From Novosphingobium sp. SCN 66-18 (GTDB taxonomy: Bacteria; Pseudomonadota; Alphaproteobacteria; Sphingomonadales; Sphingomonadaceae): DNA of 64,000 nucleotides. The DNA is taken from contig MEGD01000002.1 in the NCBI GenBank assembly GCA_001725355.1, forward strand, positions 1-64,000, read 5' to 3'. The first letter of the stretch is position 1. Each line of letters opens with the position of its first letter. Positions 27,435-36,375 of this stretch are shown here, one piece after another. The translations under genes were made by a program, and so were the position numbers. The notes below the pieces were generated by a model that saw only the letters and a list, made by a program, of their open reading frames with translations, was not told the origin of the DNA and ran no database searches.

Positions 27435-30400
27435 TCAGAAGTCCAGCGTGATGCCGGTGTAGATGTAGCGTCCGAGCGAGTCATACACGCCCGGATAGGT
27501 GTTGCCGTTGCAGTACGTACCGCTGCAGGCGCTGGCGCCGAACGCACCCGAGCCCGAGGTAACCAGCGGCGGCTCCTTGTCGAACAGGTTCGTCGCACCC
27601 AGGCGCCACGTGTAGTGGTTGCCGATACGGGCGCTGAGCGACAGATCGAAGTAGCTCTGCGAACCGATATGCGAGTTGAAGTTGTAGTAGTTGCTGTTCA
27701 ACGACGCGCTCGGGTTCTTGTACTCGACGTCGACGCCGCCGTAGAAGCGCCACTGGCCCGACAGCGTGATGCCGTTCGGCATCGCCCAGGTGAGGCGCGC
27801 CTTGTGGCGCCACTTGGGCTGCGGCACGCCGCAGGTCGGTCCGTAGTAGCCCGCGCAATCATACAGCGCGGTGAGCCCGTTATCGACCTTGTAGCTCGTC
27901 AGCGCGGTGCCCACGAGGCTGGCCGAAACGCGGCCCATCTTGCCCACTTCAAGCGCGTAGTTGAAGTTGAAGTCCCAGCCCTTGGTCTGAACGCCACCGA
28001 TGTTGGTCGGCAGGTTCTGGACAAAGCCGTCCGAGGTCAGCCACAGCGAACCCGCGGCGTTGCGGTGGATAAGGCCGCAAGCAAACGCGTTCACGTCGTT
28101 GACGCACGAAGCCAGGATGGCGTCCGAACCGAAGCCCTGGATCGCGCCCTTCACCTTGATGTCGTAGTAATCGACGCTCAGCGAAAGGTTGCGCACCCAG
28201 TGCGGCTGAATGACCACACCGGCCGTCTTCGTGGTGGCGATTTCCGGACGCAGGTTCGGGTTGCCGCCGATGAAGCCGTTGTACTGCGCAGCCGGGTTGG
28301 CGGTGACGCGCTGGCCAACGCGCAGGCCCTGCAGAAGGCAACCCACGTCGGCAGCGGTCAGCACCTTGCCCGCGCAAGGATCGGTCACGCCGTCAAGCGC
28401 CACGATCTGCGGACCGAACAGTTCCTGGATGTTCGGAGCGCGAACCGCGCGGTTGTAGGCGCCACGGAAGCGAATGTCCGAAATCGGCGCGAAGTCGACA
28501 CCAAACTTGTAGGTGTTGGTGTTGTACTTGTTCCCGTTCGACACCGAGTAGTGCGAATAACGGTAACCGGCGCTCAGGCTCAGGTTGTAGAAGAAGCTGT
28601 CCTGAACCAGCGGAACTTCCGCTTCGGTGAAGAACTCGGACACCTTGTAGGAACCCGAAACCGGCAGCGTCGGCGCGCCCTGACCGGTGAGATCGCCGGT
28701 GCTGAAGGCGTTGTCGGTCTTCAGATCCAGCGATTCCTTGCGGTATTCGGCACCGAGAACGATGCTCACACCCTGCGAAGCCCACGGCGCCTTGATGTTG
28801 TACTTGCCAAGATCGCCCGAGATATAGCCGCTGGCAACCTGTTCGGACGTGTAGCCCGACTGGAAGCCGGTGGAGCTGACGTAGTTGATCGACGCGGCCG
28901 AAGGCGTGCCCGAGAACACGTTGTAGGGGACGCAGTTCGGATCGGCGCCAGTCTGCGCCGCACGGCAGACCGCCGTACCGCCCGGCCCGGCAACCGCGTC
29001 AAGCGCGCTGACGAGACGCGAGGTCGAGAACTCGTTGCTGTAGACCTGCGTATAGTTGGTGCGACCGTACTGGTAGTACACGTCATAGGACCAAGCTTCG
29101 CCAAGGTCGCCCTTGGTGCCGATCACGCCACGGAACGACGTGTGGGTCAGGTCGTTGATGCGCGGACCGCCTTCGACGTTGCGACGCAGAAGCTGGAAGA
29201 ACGCCTTGTTGTAGGTCGCGCCCGTGGTCGGATCGATATAGTTGACCGCTCCGGGAGGCGTGGTGCCGTACACCGACTGATAGCTGGTCGCGGTCAGCGG
29301 ATAGGTGCCGACGTTGCCAACGATCAGGTTGTCCTGCGCGCAGATGACCGAGCGCTGCTGCGCGCTCATCAGCGGGTTGTCGCAGTTGATCGTCAGGGTG
29401 TTGCCGAAATCGCCCGACGGCGCGATCTGCGCCACGGTGCGGTCGTTCATGAACATGAATTCCATGTACGGATGAATCGACTGGTTGATTTCGTAGTCGG
29501 CGAAAACGCCGGCCGTGTAACGCTCGTCGGGGCGCTGGAAGTAGTTCAGCGGCGCGAAGTTGTACCGGTTGGCAGCGCCCGGCGTGACCGTGCCATTGCC
29601 CAGCGACGCCAGGGTCGAGGTCAGGCCACTGCCCGTGTCGGCAAAAAGAATAGCGTTGTTCGAGGTTGCCGAACCACCGCACTGCAGGGGCGCAGCCGGA
29701 TTCAGACGCGTCGGGTTGGTCAGGCGCGCACCGGTGTTCTGGATGGTGCAGGCGCTGTAGTCGCGGTTGGCCTGGAGGACGGGGTTGACCTTGCGGTAGC
29801 CGAAGTAGGCCGTCATGTGGCCCTGATCGTCACCGAACTTGGTGCCGAAGGAAACCGTCGCGTCGAATTGCTGGCCATCGGCCGCATTGCCCTTGGGATC
29901 AGGGAAGTTGCGGGCGGCCAGCAGCGGCGAGATCAGCTGGTTGCCGTTGCTGTGCTGGTAGAGGCCGTAGTTCGTGTCGACGCGGAAGCCTTCGAAATCC
30001 GTATCGATGATGAAGTTGACGACGCCCGAAACCGCGTCGGCACCGTAGGTGGACGAAGCACCGCCGGTCAGCACGTCGACGCGCTTCACCAGCGACGACG
30101 GAATGTTGTTAAGGTCGGCGGCCGAGCTGCGCGCGTTCGGATCGCCCGGCATGAGGCGGCGGCCGTTCACCAGCACCAGGGTGCGCGACGGCCCGAGGCC
30201 GCGAAGGTCGACCGTGGCGGTGCCGGTCGCGCCGTTCGAGAGAGTCGACGACTGCGAAGCGAACACCTGCGGCAGCGAGTTCAGCAGGTCTTCGGTCTTG
30301 GTCGTGCCGAGCGCCTTGAATTCATCCTGCGAAACCGCCGTGATCGGCGCGACCGAGGTGAGGTTGGGCGACGCAATGCGCGAACCGGTGACGACGATCG

Positions 30401-30539
30401 GCTGGGCAGCCGCCGTATCATCCGCTCCGGCTTGCGGAGTGCCAGCTGCGGCGTCCTGCGCCAGCGCCGGCGCGGCCACAAGCGCAAGGCTCAAGGCGGT
30501 CGGCGCAACGCCGGCCTTCAGCATCGAAAATGTTTTCAT
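27435..30539 (-). CDS. TonB-dependent outer-membrane receptor
   Basis: 1034 residues: signal peptide ending ALAQ, linker, plug domain starting PIVVTGSRI (about 48) with TEDLLNSLPQVF, DLRGLGPSRTLVLVNGRR and GGASSTYGADAVSGVVNFI, then a long 22-strand barrel ending in the terminal aromatic YTGITLDF. Large receptors of this GSRI / NGRRLMPGDP type import plant sugars, peptides or other big molecules rather than siderophores (family inference). Many cysteines occur in extracellular loops (CTIQNTGARL, CAGYYGPTCG, CSGTYCNG). ATG 30539 follows AAGGGG by nine bases; the frame upstream to 30581 is rejected. Confidence 0.95.
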   Translation of the reverse strand: MKTFSMLKAGVAPTALSLALVAAPALAQDAAAGTPQAGADDTAAAQPIVVTGSRIASPNLTSVAPITAVSQDEFKALGTTKTEDLLNSLPQVFASQSSTLSNGATGTATVDLRGLGPSRTLVLVNGRRLMPGDPNARSSAADLNNIPSSLVKRVDVLTGGASSTYGADAVSGVVNFIIDTDFEGFRVDTNYGLYQHSNGNQLISPLLAARNFPDPKGNAADGQQFDATVSFGTKFGDDQGHMTAYFGYRKVNPVLQANRDYSACTIQNTGARLTNPTRLNPAAPLQCGGSATSNNAILFADTGSGLTSTLASLGNGTVTPGAANRYNFAPLNYFQRPDERYTAGVFADYEINQSIHPYMEFMFMNDRTVAQIAPSGDFGNTLTINCDNPLMSAQQRSVICAQDNLIVGNVGTYPLTATSYQSVYGTTPPGAVNYIDPTTGATYNKAFFQLLRRNVEGGPRINDLTHTSFRGVIGTKGDLGEAWSYDVYYQYGRTNYTQVYSNEFSTSRLVSALDAVAGPGGTAVCRAAQTGADPNCVPYNVFSGTPSAASINYVSSTGFQSGYTSEQVASGYISGDLGKYNIKAPWASQGVSIVLGAEYRKESLDLKTDNAFSTGDLTGQGAPTLPVSGSYKVSEFFTEAEVPLVQDSFFYNLSLSAGYRYSHYSVSNGNKYNTNTYKFGVDFAPISDIRFRGAYNRAVRAPNIQELFGPQIVALDGVTDPCAGKVLTAADVGCLLQGLRVGQRVTANPAAQYNGFIGGNPNLRPEIATTKTAGVVIQPHWVRNLSLSVDYYDIKVKGAIQGFGSDAILASCVNDVNAFACGLIHRNAAGSLWLTSDGFVQNLPTNIGGVQTKGWDFNFNYALEVGKMGRVSASLVGTALTSYKVDNGLTALYDCAGYYGPTCGVPQPKWRHKARLTWAMPNGITLSGQWRFYGGVDVEYKNPSASLNSNYYNFNSHIGSQSYFDLSLSARIGNHYTWRLGATNLFDKEPPLVTSGSGAFGASACSGTYCNGNTYPGVYDSLGRYIYTGITLDF

Positions 30540-30849
30540 TCGGTTCAGCCCCTTAAACAAGGTTGACGGAACGTCGATCACGTCCGTCGCGTTTCAAAGC
30601 CGGTACCCCGAGCGTATCCCCACAGTGATCGCCCAAATTCACGGCCAGATGGTGCATGCGTGGCGCAACAGGCATGGCGAAGTAAAGCCAAGTGGCCGTT
30701 CAGTGTTTCAAATCTGTACCCGATGTAACCATTCTGCAACACCCCCTCACGGCATATATCGTTATACATCAATATCTTATGATAATATGATTGCACAACG
30801 TAGCCGCGCGCTTCACGGTGGCTGCTCCACGGATCGGGGTTTGCAATCC
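30540..30849. other. Divergent intergenic region between the TonB receptor and an exported protein
   Basis: 310 bases. The part 30757-30800 is strikingly A+T-rich for this genome (around TATATCGTTATACATCAATA and TTATGATAATATGATTG) and must hold promoter elements for one or both genes. TTATGATAATATGATTG resembles an imperfect Fur-type or other dimer site but matches poorly. I see no riboswitch-like structure. Confidence 0.5.
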
Positions 30850-31410
30850 ATGCCGCTTTCATCAAGGCTCGCCCTGGCAGCGGCCACGGTCGCGCTTTTC
30901 GCTTGTCCGATTTCGCCCGTCACGGCCCGCGACGGCAAGCCCTCCGAAAGCGCGAAACCGGCGGCTTTCCAGCAATTGATGGATTGCCGCACGATAGAGG
31001 ACAGCGCGAACAGGCTCGCCTGCTTCGACCGGCAGGTCGCGATTCTGCAGCAGGCGGAGCAGACCAAGGAAATCGTGGTCGCCGACAAGAACGCGATCCA
31101 GGAGGCCAAGCGAGGCCTTTTCGGTTTCACGGCGCCGGTAGGGCGGTTGTTCGGACTTGGCGGCGGCACTGATTCGCCTGAAGACGAACTCAAGCGCATC
31201 GATACGGAAGTCTCTTCGGTCAGCTATGGGCGCGGTGGCGTTCTCAGAATCGCCTTCGTCGAGGGCGGAGCCTGGGAACAGACCGACACCCGCAACTTCG
31301 CTATTTCCCCCCGCGCCGGCCAGAAGGCCTATATCCTGAAAGGTGCGCTCGGCAGCTTCTTTGTAAGCGTGAATGGCCAGCCCGGAATCCGGATGCGCCG
31401 GGTCCAGTAA
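30850..31410 (+). CDS. Exported protein of unknown function
   Basis: 186 residues with a signal peptide (SSRLALAAATVALFACPISP). The mature protein has LMDCRTIEDSANRLACFDRQ near residues 45-64, a C-x(11)-C motif of the CxxI...RLxCFD type seen in several periplasmic proteins, then a coiled stretch, then a beta-rich end (GAWEQTDTRNFAI, AYILKGALGSFFVSVNG) that looks like a small SH3-like or RcnB-like domain. Function unknown. It is divergent from the TonB receptor and shares the A+T-rich promoter region. Confidence 0.75.
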   Translation: MPLSSRLALAAATVALFACPISPVTARDGKPSESAKPAAFQQLMDCRTIEDSANRLACFDRQVAILQQAEQTKEIVVADKNAIQEAKRGLFGFTAPVGRLFGLGGGTDSPEDELKRIDTEVSSVSYGRGGVLRIAFVEGGAWEQTDTRNFAISPRAGQKAYILKGALGSFFVSVNGQPGIRMRRVQ

Positions 31411-31420
31411 TCCCCGAGGA

Positions 31421-32350
31421 TCAGCGCGCGCCGTCCCGCGCCACGAACAGCAAAGGATCGAGCCGGCGGTCCTTCCACTTGATGCTCCAGTGGAGGTGCG
31501 GCCCCGTGGCGCGGCCGGTCATGCCGACCAGGCCCAGCACCTGCCCCTGCCGTACCACGTCGCCCTGCTTCACCAGCAGCCGCGCGCTGTGGAGGAAGGC
31601 GCTGTTGAGGCCCATGCCGTGATCGATCATCAGCAGGTGGCCTGCCAGCGTGAACGGCGCCTGCGCCGCCAGGATCACCACGCCATCGGCCGGGGCGACG
31701 AAGGGCACGCCGCCGCCCGGCGCGATGTCCAATCCGGAATGGTAGGCACCCGGTTCTCCGCGATAGATGCGCTGCGCGCCGAACCGCCCGGAAATCCGCC
31801 CGCGCACCGGCCAGATGAAATCCTGCGTCCACCCTTGCGCGCCGGTGTCCATCGCGCGCGCGGTGTTGATCTGCGCCAGCTCCAGCGGCCGGCGACGCTC
31901 GAACTCGGCGCTGGGCGCGGCACCGGGCCGCTTGCCCACCGCGACATGCTCGATCTGCCAGGCGCGCGGCGCGATTGCCAGAGGCGCGGAAACCTGCCGG
32001 CCATCCGCGAGCGTCGCCGAAAGAACAGCGGATGCGCCGGCATCGCGATCGAAAGCCGCCAGAAAGCGGCCGTCCGGCGCGAAGGCCAGCGGCTGCCCGT
32101 CCAGCGAGAGCGCGCGCGTTCCACGTGGAACGCTGCCCCGCAGCCACCCGCCCTGCGTCAGTTCGCCGGCCAGCGTGAAGCCGTTGAGCGCGAGGCTGTT
32201 TGCGGCGGACCTGGCCGGTCCGGCCGACGCCGGAGGGGGAACGGTGGAAGCCGCGGGGAGGAGGGATGCACGATCCTGCGCGTCGGCACCCCCGCAGACC
32301 GCAAGCGCGCCCAGCGTACCCACGCCAGCCAGCGCGCGCAGCCGCGCCAT
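31421..32350 (-). CDS. M23-family (LytM) metallopeptidase
   Basis: 309 residues with an N-terminal signal region, a beta-rich middle and a C-terminal LytM domain. AYHSGLDIAPGG holds the zinc H and D ligands, NSAFLHSARLLVKQGD the further histidine, and GPHLHWSIKW the HxH motif. It is probably an active peptidoglycan endopeptidase or an envelope regulator. A TRALSLDGQPLAFAPDGRF part precedes the domain, as in proteobacterial cell-wall endopeptidases. ATG 32350 opens a signal peptide; the frame further upstream lies in DUF2093. Confidence 0.9.
   Translation of the reverse strand: MARLRALAGVGTLGALAVCGGADAQDRASLLPAASTVPPPASAGPARSAANSLALNGFTLAGELTQGGWLRGSVPRGTRALSLDGQPLAFAPDGRFLAAFDRDAGASAVLSATLADGRQVSAPLAIAPRAWQIEHVAVGKRPGAAPSAEFERRRPLELAQINTARAMDTGAQGWTQDFIWPVRGRISGRFGAQRIYRGEPGAYHSGLDIAPGGGVPFVAPADGVVILAAQAPFTLAGHLLMIDHGMGLNSAFLHSARLLVKQGDVVRQGQVLGLVGMTGRATGPHLHWSIKWKDRRLDPLLFVARDGAR
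32117..32132. promoter_or_regulatory. parS-like palindrome inside the M23 peptidase gene
   Basis: CGTTCCACGTGGAACG, matching the core GTTCCACGTGGAAC of the sites near parAB but with C/G outer bases instead of T/A. It lies about 27 kb from parB and could be an outlying ParB site. Lower confidence because it is inside coding sequence and lacks the outer bases. Confidence 0.5.
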
Positions 32351-32381
32351 TACCCGCGAACCCCGCACGGGATGCGCCGCC

Positions 32382-32585
32382 TCAGCCCTCGCCCAGCAAG
32401 CGGCGCGTGGCGATTTCGGGCGTGGCATAGGCTTCCTGGCGCTCGACGCTCCAGTAGCGCAGCACGTCGAGCGGGATCTGTTCGCCGCTGACGGCGCAGA
32501 CCACATGATCGCCGGCCGAAAGCTGGCGGAAACCGTTGGGCAGGAAGTGCAGGCGCGCGGCGCGTCCGGAAGGTGACATCAGCAT
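32382..32585 (-). CDS. DUF2093 protein
   Basis: 67 residues. The pattern LHFLPNGFRQLSAGDHVVCA, then SGEQIPLDVLRYWSVERQEAY is the DUF2093 family, small alphaproteobacterial proteins often beside xseA. ATG 32585 is preferred over GTG 32591 because the AGGAT upstream is better spaced. Function unknown; the neighbours suggest co-expression with xseA. Confidence 0.85.
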   Translation of the reverse strand: MLMSPSGRAARLHFLPNGFRQLSAGDHVVCAVSGEQIPLDVLRYWSVERQEAYATPEIATRRLLGEG

Positions 32586-32612
32586 GGCCACGATCCTACC
32601 CCCATGCCGCCG

Positions 32613-34115
32613 TCAAAGCAATTTGGGCTGGTTGCCCGTGTCGGTGGCCGGGCGCGCCCGTGCGGCAGCCCGTCCGGCGGGAGGGGACTGCGGAGCCGGA
32701 GACGGTGGAGCAGCGGGTCCGTCGCCCGTCGCCACATCCAGCGTGCCGTCCACGAATTGCAGGCGCAAAGCGGGCTGGCCCGCCGCCGCCGCGCGCGTCT
32801 TGACGAGATGGCCGGCCGCGTCGGTCACCAGCACGTAGCCACGGCGCAGCGGCGCCTTCGGGTCCAGTTGCAGCCGCAGCCGCTCCAGCGCGTCGACGCG
32901 GCCGCGCGCGACCTCGATCCGGTGCAGCAAGCGCTCCGGCGGGAAGCGGAGCGTAGCCAGCCGTTCGCGCTCGCGATCCAGCCGGCGGGTCAGCAACGCG
33001 GGACGCAAGGTGCCGGCATGGCGGGCAAGCGCGGCGCCCGCCAGCTCGGTGCGGTGCCCCAGCGCGCGGCGCAGGCGCTCGCCCAGATCGTCGAGCCGCT
33101 GCGCCTGCCCCTGCAGCAGCGCCTGCGGCGGCGGCAGGCGCCCTCCGCGCTGCTCCAGCCGTTCGCGCGCATGGGCGAGCAGGCGCACCGTGGCGCGCCG
33201 CCGCCGCGCATCGAGATCGGCGACGAGCGCGGCCAGCTCGCCATGGACCGGCACCGCCAGTTCGGCGGCGGCGGTCGGCGTGGGCGCGCGCAGGTCCGCC
33301 GCGAAATCGGCGAGCGTGGTGTCCGTCTCGTGCCCCACCGCGCTGATCACGGGAATGGTCGAGCCGGCGATGGCGCGCACCACCTCTTCCTCGTTGAAGC
33401 TCCACAGGTCCTCGATCGAACCGCCCCCGCGCGCGACGATGACCAGATCGGGGCGCGGCACCGGCCCGCCCGGCTCCAGCGCGGAAAAGCCGCGCACCGC
33501 CGCCGCGACCTGCTGCGCCGCGCCCTGCCCCTGCACCAGCACCGGCCAGACCACGACGCGGCTGGGGAACCGGTCGCGCAGGCGGTGCAGGATGTCGCGG
33601 ATCACCGCGCCGGTGGGCGAGGTCACCACGCCGATCACGCGCGGCAGGTAGGGCAGCGGCCGCTTGCGGCGCGGATCGAACAGGCCTTCCGCTTCCAGCC
33701 GAGCCTTGAGCTTCGCCAACAGCGCCAGCAGCGCGCCCTCGCCGGCGATCTCCATCCGGTCGATCACGATCTGGTAGTTCGACCGGCCCGGATAGGTCGT
33801 CAGCTTGCCGGTGACGATCACTTCCACGCCGTCTTCGGGCAGGAACGACAGCCGCTGCGCGTTGCCGCGCCACATCACGCCATCAAGCCGCGCGTTCTCG
33901 TCCTTGAGCGCGCAATAGAGATGGCCCGATGCCGCCCGCTTCACCCCCGAAAGCTCGCCGCGCACGCGCACGAAGCCGAAGCGGTCCTCGACCGTGCGCT
34001 TCAATTGCGCGGAAATCTCCGACACGGACAGCGCGGCGGCGTTGTCCCCCGGCGTTTCCCTCGCTAACAGCCCGCCCGACGGATCGGCGTCATGAGGCGA
34101 AGAAGGGAAAGCCAT
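32613..34115 (-). CDS. xseA: Exodeoxyribonuclease VII large subunit
   Basis: 500 residues. OB-fold N-terminal domain ([19 protein letters not shown], then [12 protein letters not shown]) and the nuclease core with [35 protein letters not shown] and [34 protein letters not shown] end, followed by the long coiled-coil arm. Degrades single-stranded DNA together with XseB. ATG 34115 has AGGA six bases upstream, which lies inside purD; the start codon itself overlaps that of purD on the other strand. Confidence 0.95.
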   Translation of the reverse strand: MAFPSSPHDADPSGGLLARETPGDNAAALSVSEISAQLKRTVEDRFGFVRVRGELSGVKRAASGHLYCALKDENARLDGVMWRGNAQRLSFLPEDGVEVIVTGKLTTYPGRSNYQIVIDRMEIAGEGALLALLAKLKARLEAEGLFDPRRKRPLPYLPRVIGVVTSPTGAVIRDILHRLRDRFPSRVVVWPVLVQGQGAAQQVAAAVRGFSALEPGGPVPRPDLVIVARGGGSIEDLWSFNEEEVVRAIAGSTIPVISAVGHETDTTLADFAADLRAPTPTAAAELAVPVHGELAALVADLDARRRRATVRLLAHARERLEQRGGRLPPPQALLQGQAQRLDDLGERLRRALGHRTELAGAALARHAGTLRPALLTRRLDRERERLATLRFPPERLLHRIEVARGRVDALERLRLQLDPKAPLRRGYVLVTDAAGHLVKTRAAAAGQPALRLQFVDGTLDVATGDGPAAPPSPAPQSPPAGRAAARARPATDTGNQPKLL

Positions 34116-35424
34116 GAATATCCTGCTGCTGGGTGGGGGTGGTCGCGAACATGCGCTCGCGTGGAAACTGGCCCAATCGCCGCGTCTGGGCAAGCTCTAT
34201 GCAGCGCCGGGCAATCCCGGCATCGCCGAATACGCCGAACTGGTGGCGCTGGACCTTGCCGACCATGCCGCCGTAATCGCCTTTTGCGAGGCGCGCGACA
34301 TCGGCCTGGTCGTGGTCGGCCCCGAAGCGCCGCTGGTCGATGGCCTGGCCGACAGCCTGCGCGGCGCGGGCTTTTCGGTCTTCGGCCCCGGCAAGGCGGC
34401 GGCGCAGCTCGAAGGATCGAAGGGCTTCACCAAGGATCTGTGCACGCGCGCCAATATCCCCACCGCGGGATACGTCCGCGCCGGATCGCGCGAGGACGCG
34501 CTGGCGGCGCTGGCCCGCTTCACCGTGCCGGTGGTGATCAAGGCCGATGGCCTGGCCGCCGGCAAGGGCGTGGTGATCGCCGAAACCGTGGCCGAGGCCG
34601 AAGCGGCGATCGCCGACATGTTCGACGGCGGCTTCGGCGAGGCCGGCGCCGAAGTGGTGATCGAGGAATTCCTCGAGGGCGAGGAAGCCAGCTTCTTCGC
34701 ACTGACCGATGGCGCCACGATCGTCCCCTTCGCATCGGCTCAGGACCACAAGCGCGTGGGCGATGGCGATACCGGCCCCAACACCGGCGGCATGGGCGCC
34801 TACAGCCCGGCGCGCGTGTTGACGCCGGCGCTGGAAGCGCAGGCGCTGACCGAGATCATCGCGCCCACGGTCAAGGCCATGGCGGACGAAGGCATGCCCT
34901 ATTCGGGCGTGCTCTATGCCGGGCTGATGCTGACGAAACAGGGGCCGAAGCTGATCGAATACAACTGCCGCTTCGGCGATCCGGAATGCCAGGCGCTGAT
35001 GATGCGGCTGGAAACCGATCTGGTCGAGCTGCTGTCCGCCTGCGCCGACAGCCGTCTGGCCGCGCTGGAAGCGCCGCGCTTTTCCGCCGACGTGGCGATG
35101 ACGGTGGTGATGGCCGCCGCCGGCTATCCGGGCACGCCGAAGAAGGGTGGCACGATCGGCGGACTGGCCGAAGCCGAGGCCGACGGCGCCCGCGTGTTCC
35201 ACGCCGGCACCGCGCTCGACGCCGATGGCCGGCTGGTGGCGAGTGGCGGCCGCGTGCTCAACGTGACCGCGCGGGGGCCGTCCGTGCGCGCCGCGCGCGA
35301 CGCGGCCTATGCGGCGGTGGACCGCGTCGTCTTTCCCGACGGCTTCTGCCGCCGCGACATCGGCCAGAAGGAAATCGCGCGCGAACTCGAGCGCCAGAGC
35401 GGGGAGGGCAATGGGCAAGGCTGA
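34114..35424 (+). CDS. purD: Phosphoribosylamine-glycine ligase
   Basis: 436 residues, full length. Second step of purine synthesis: ATP-dependent joining of glycine to phosphoribosylamine. [13 protein letters not shown] at the start, [14 protein letters not shown], the ATP-grasp part [14 protein letters not shown] and [22 protein letters not shown], and [12 protein letters not shown] are diagnostic. AAGGGAAAGCC before ATG 34114 is a good ribosome-binding site, itself within xseA. It overlaps the next gene by 14 bases. Confidence 0.97.
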   Translation: MNILLLGGGGREHALAWKLAQSPRLGKLYAAPGNPGIAEYAELVALDLADHAAVIAFCEARDIGLVVVGPEAPLVDGLADSLRGAGFSVFGPGKAAAQLEGSKGFTKDLCTRANIPTAGYVRAGSREDALAALARFTVPVVIKADGLAAGKGVVIAETVAEAEAAIADMFDGGFGEAGAEVVIEEFLEGEEASFFALTDGATIVPFASAQDHKRVGDGDTGPNTGGMGAYSPARVLTPALEAQALTEIIAPTVKAMADEGMPYSGVLYAGLMLTKQGPKLIEYNCRFGDPECQALMMRLETDLVELLSACADSRLAALEAPRFSADVAMTVVMAAAGYPGTPKKGGTIGGLAEAEADGARVFHAGTALDADGRLVASGGRVLNVTARGPSVRAARDAAYAAVDRVVFPDGFCRRDIGQKEIARELERQSGEGNGQG

Positions 35425-36340
35425 CGCGCTGAGGCTGGCGCTGATCCTGCCGGTATCGACGCTGGCGGCTGGCGCGCACGCCGCGACGGCCGATGCCGCG
35501 TTTGCCGGGCACTACTACCTGTCTGGCGTCATGGAGACAGGGTCGGAACTGCTCCTGCGGCCCGATGGCACGTTTGCGTGGTACATGTCCTATGGCGCGG
35601 TGGACCAGAGCGCGGAGGGCACCTGGCTTCGCGATGGCGATGCCGTGGTACTGACCGCCCGCCAGCCCGACCGGTCCGCCCCGCTGTTCGCGCTGGCCGG
35701 CGTGGACGCCTGGGATGCCGACGCGGAGAACCGCCTGCTGGACCGCCAGCACGACGATGCCGCGGCCGCGTGGCAGGACCGCTGTGGTGGCGAGGCGGTC
35801 GCGGTGACGGCGGTGGTGGCCCCGCCCGTCGACGACGCTTCCGCCACCACCCCGGTCGAAGCACCTCCGCCCATGGCCGATCCGGCGCCCGCCCCCGCCC
35901 GCTTGCCGGGCTGCGCACCGTCGGATGCGCCGGCCGAACCCGCCGATGCGACCACCCTGCCGCCCGATCGCTGGCAGGGTGGCATCGCCATCGCGGTCTT
36001 TGCCGAACAGAATGGCGAACGCATGGGCGTGAGCCGGGTAACGGCCACGCTGACTTACGCGGACGGTGCCGTGGCGAAGGCCGAAACGCGCCGGGGATGG
36101 GCCTTTCTGCCGCGCAAGGCGGGAGCGCGCGCGATCCGGCTGGATCTTTCCGCCGGGTTTGCCGAGGGCCGCGACGCGAGCCTGCCCCTGCCCCCGACCG
36201 AACAGGGCGTGTTCCGCATCGCGCTCGACGCGCGCCAGGTGATCCCGCCCGCTTTCACCACGCTGCGCCTGCGGATTGACGGTAAGGCGCTGATTCCCGA
36301 CGCCTTCGGGCGCGGCCGCTATACCCGGCCGAGCGAATAG
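35411..36340 (+). CDS. Exported hypothetical protein with a proline-rich middle
   Basis: 309 residues. Signal peptide ([16 protein letters not shown]), then a lipocalin-like or OmpA-unrelated beta block with [20 protein letters not shown] and [18 protein letters not shown], then a proline-alanine-rich linker (about 140-180), then a second beta block ending [16 protein letters not shown]. No family recognised. ATG 35411 stands after GGGGAGGGC. It overlaps purD by 14 bases, so it is translated from the purD transcript, though the functions seem unrelated. Confidence 0.75.
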   Translation: MGKADALRLALILPVSTLAAGAHAATADAAFAGHYYLSGVMETGSELLLRPDGTFAWYMSYGAVDQSAEGTWLRDGDAVVLTARQPDRSAPLFALAGVDAWDADAENRLLDRQHDDAAAAWQDRCGGEAVAVTAVVAPPVDDASATTPVEAPPPMADPAPAPARLPGCAPSDAPAEPADATTLPPDRWQGGIAIAVFAEQNGERMGVSRVTATLTYADGAVAKAETRRGWAFLPRKAGARAIRLDLSAGFAEGRDASLPLPPTEQGVFRIALDARQVIPPAFTTLRLRIDGKALIPDAFGRGRYTRPSE

Positions 36341-36375
36341 CCCGACCGTTCAAGACAACCGGTCAGCCCGGCTGT

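Noticed and set aside
27396..30566. 1056-residue frame on the plus strand opposite the TonB receptor
   Set aside because: It is the shadow of the receptor gene in a G+C-rich genome: rich in R, V and A, no domain or signal peptide, and its length comes from the codon bias of the true strand.
30049..30849. Plus-strand N-terminal extension of the exported protein at 30850
   Set aside because: It overlaps the receptor N-terminus and only the part after ATG 30850 has a signal peptide and good composition.
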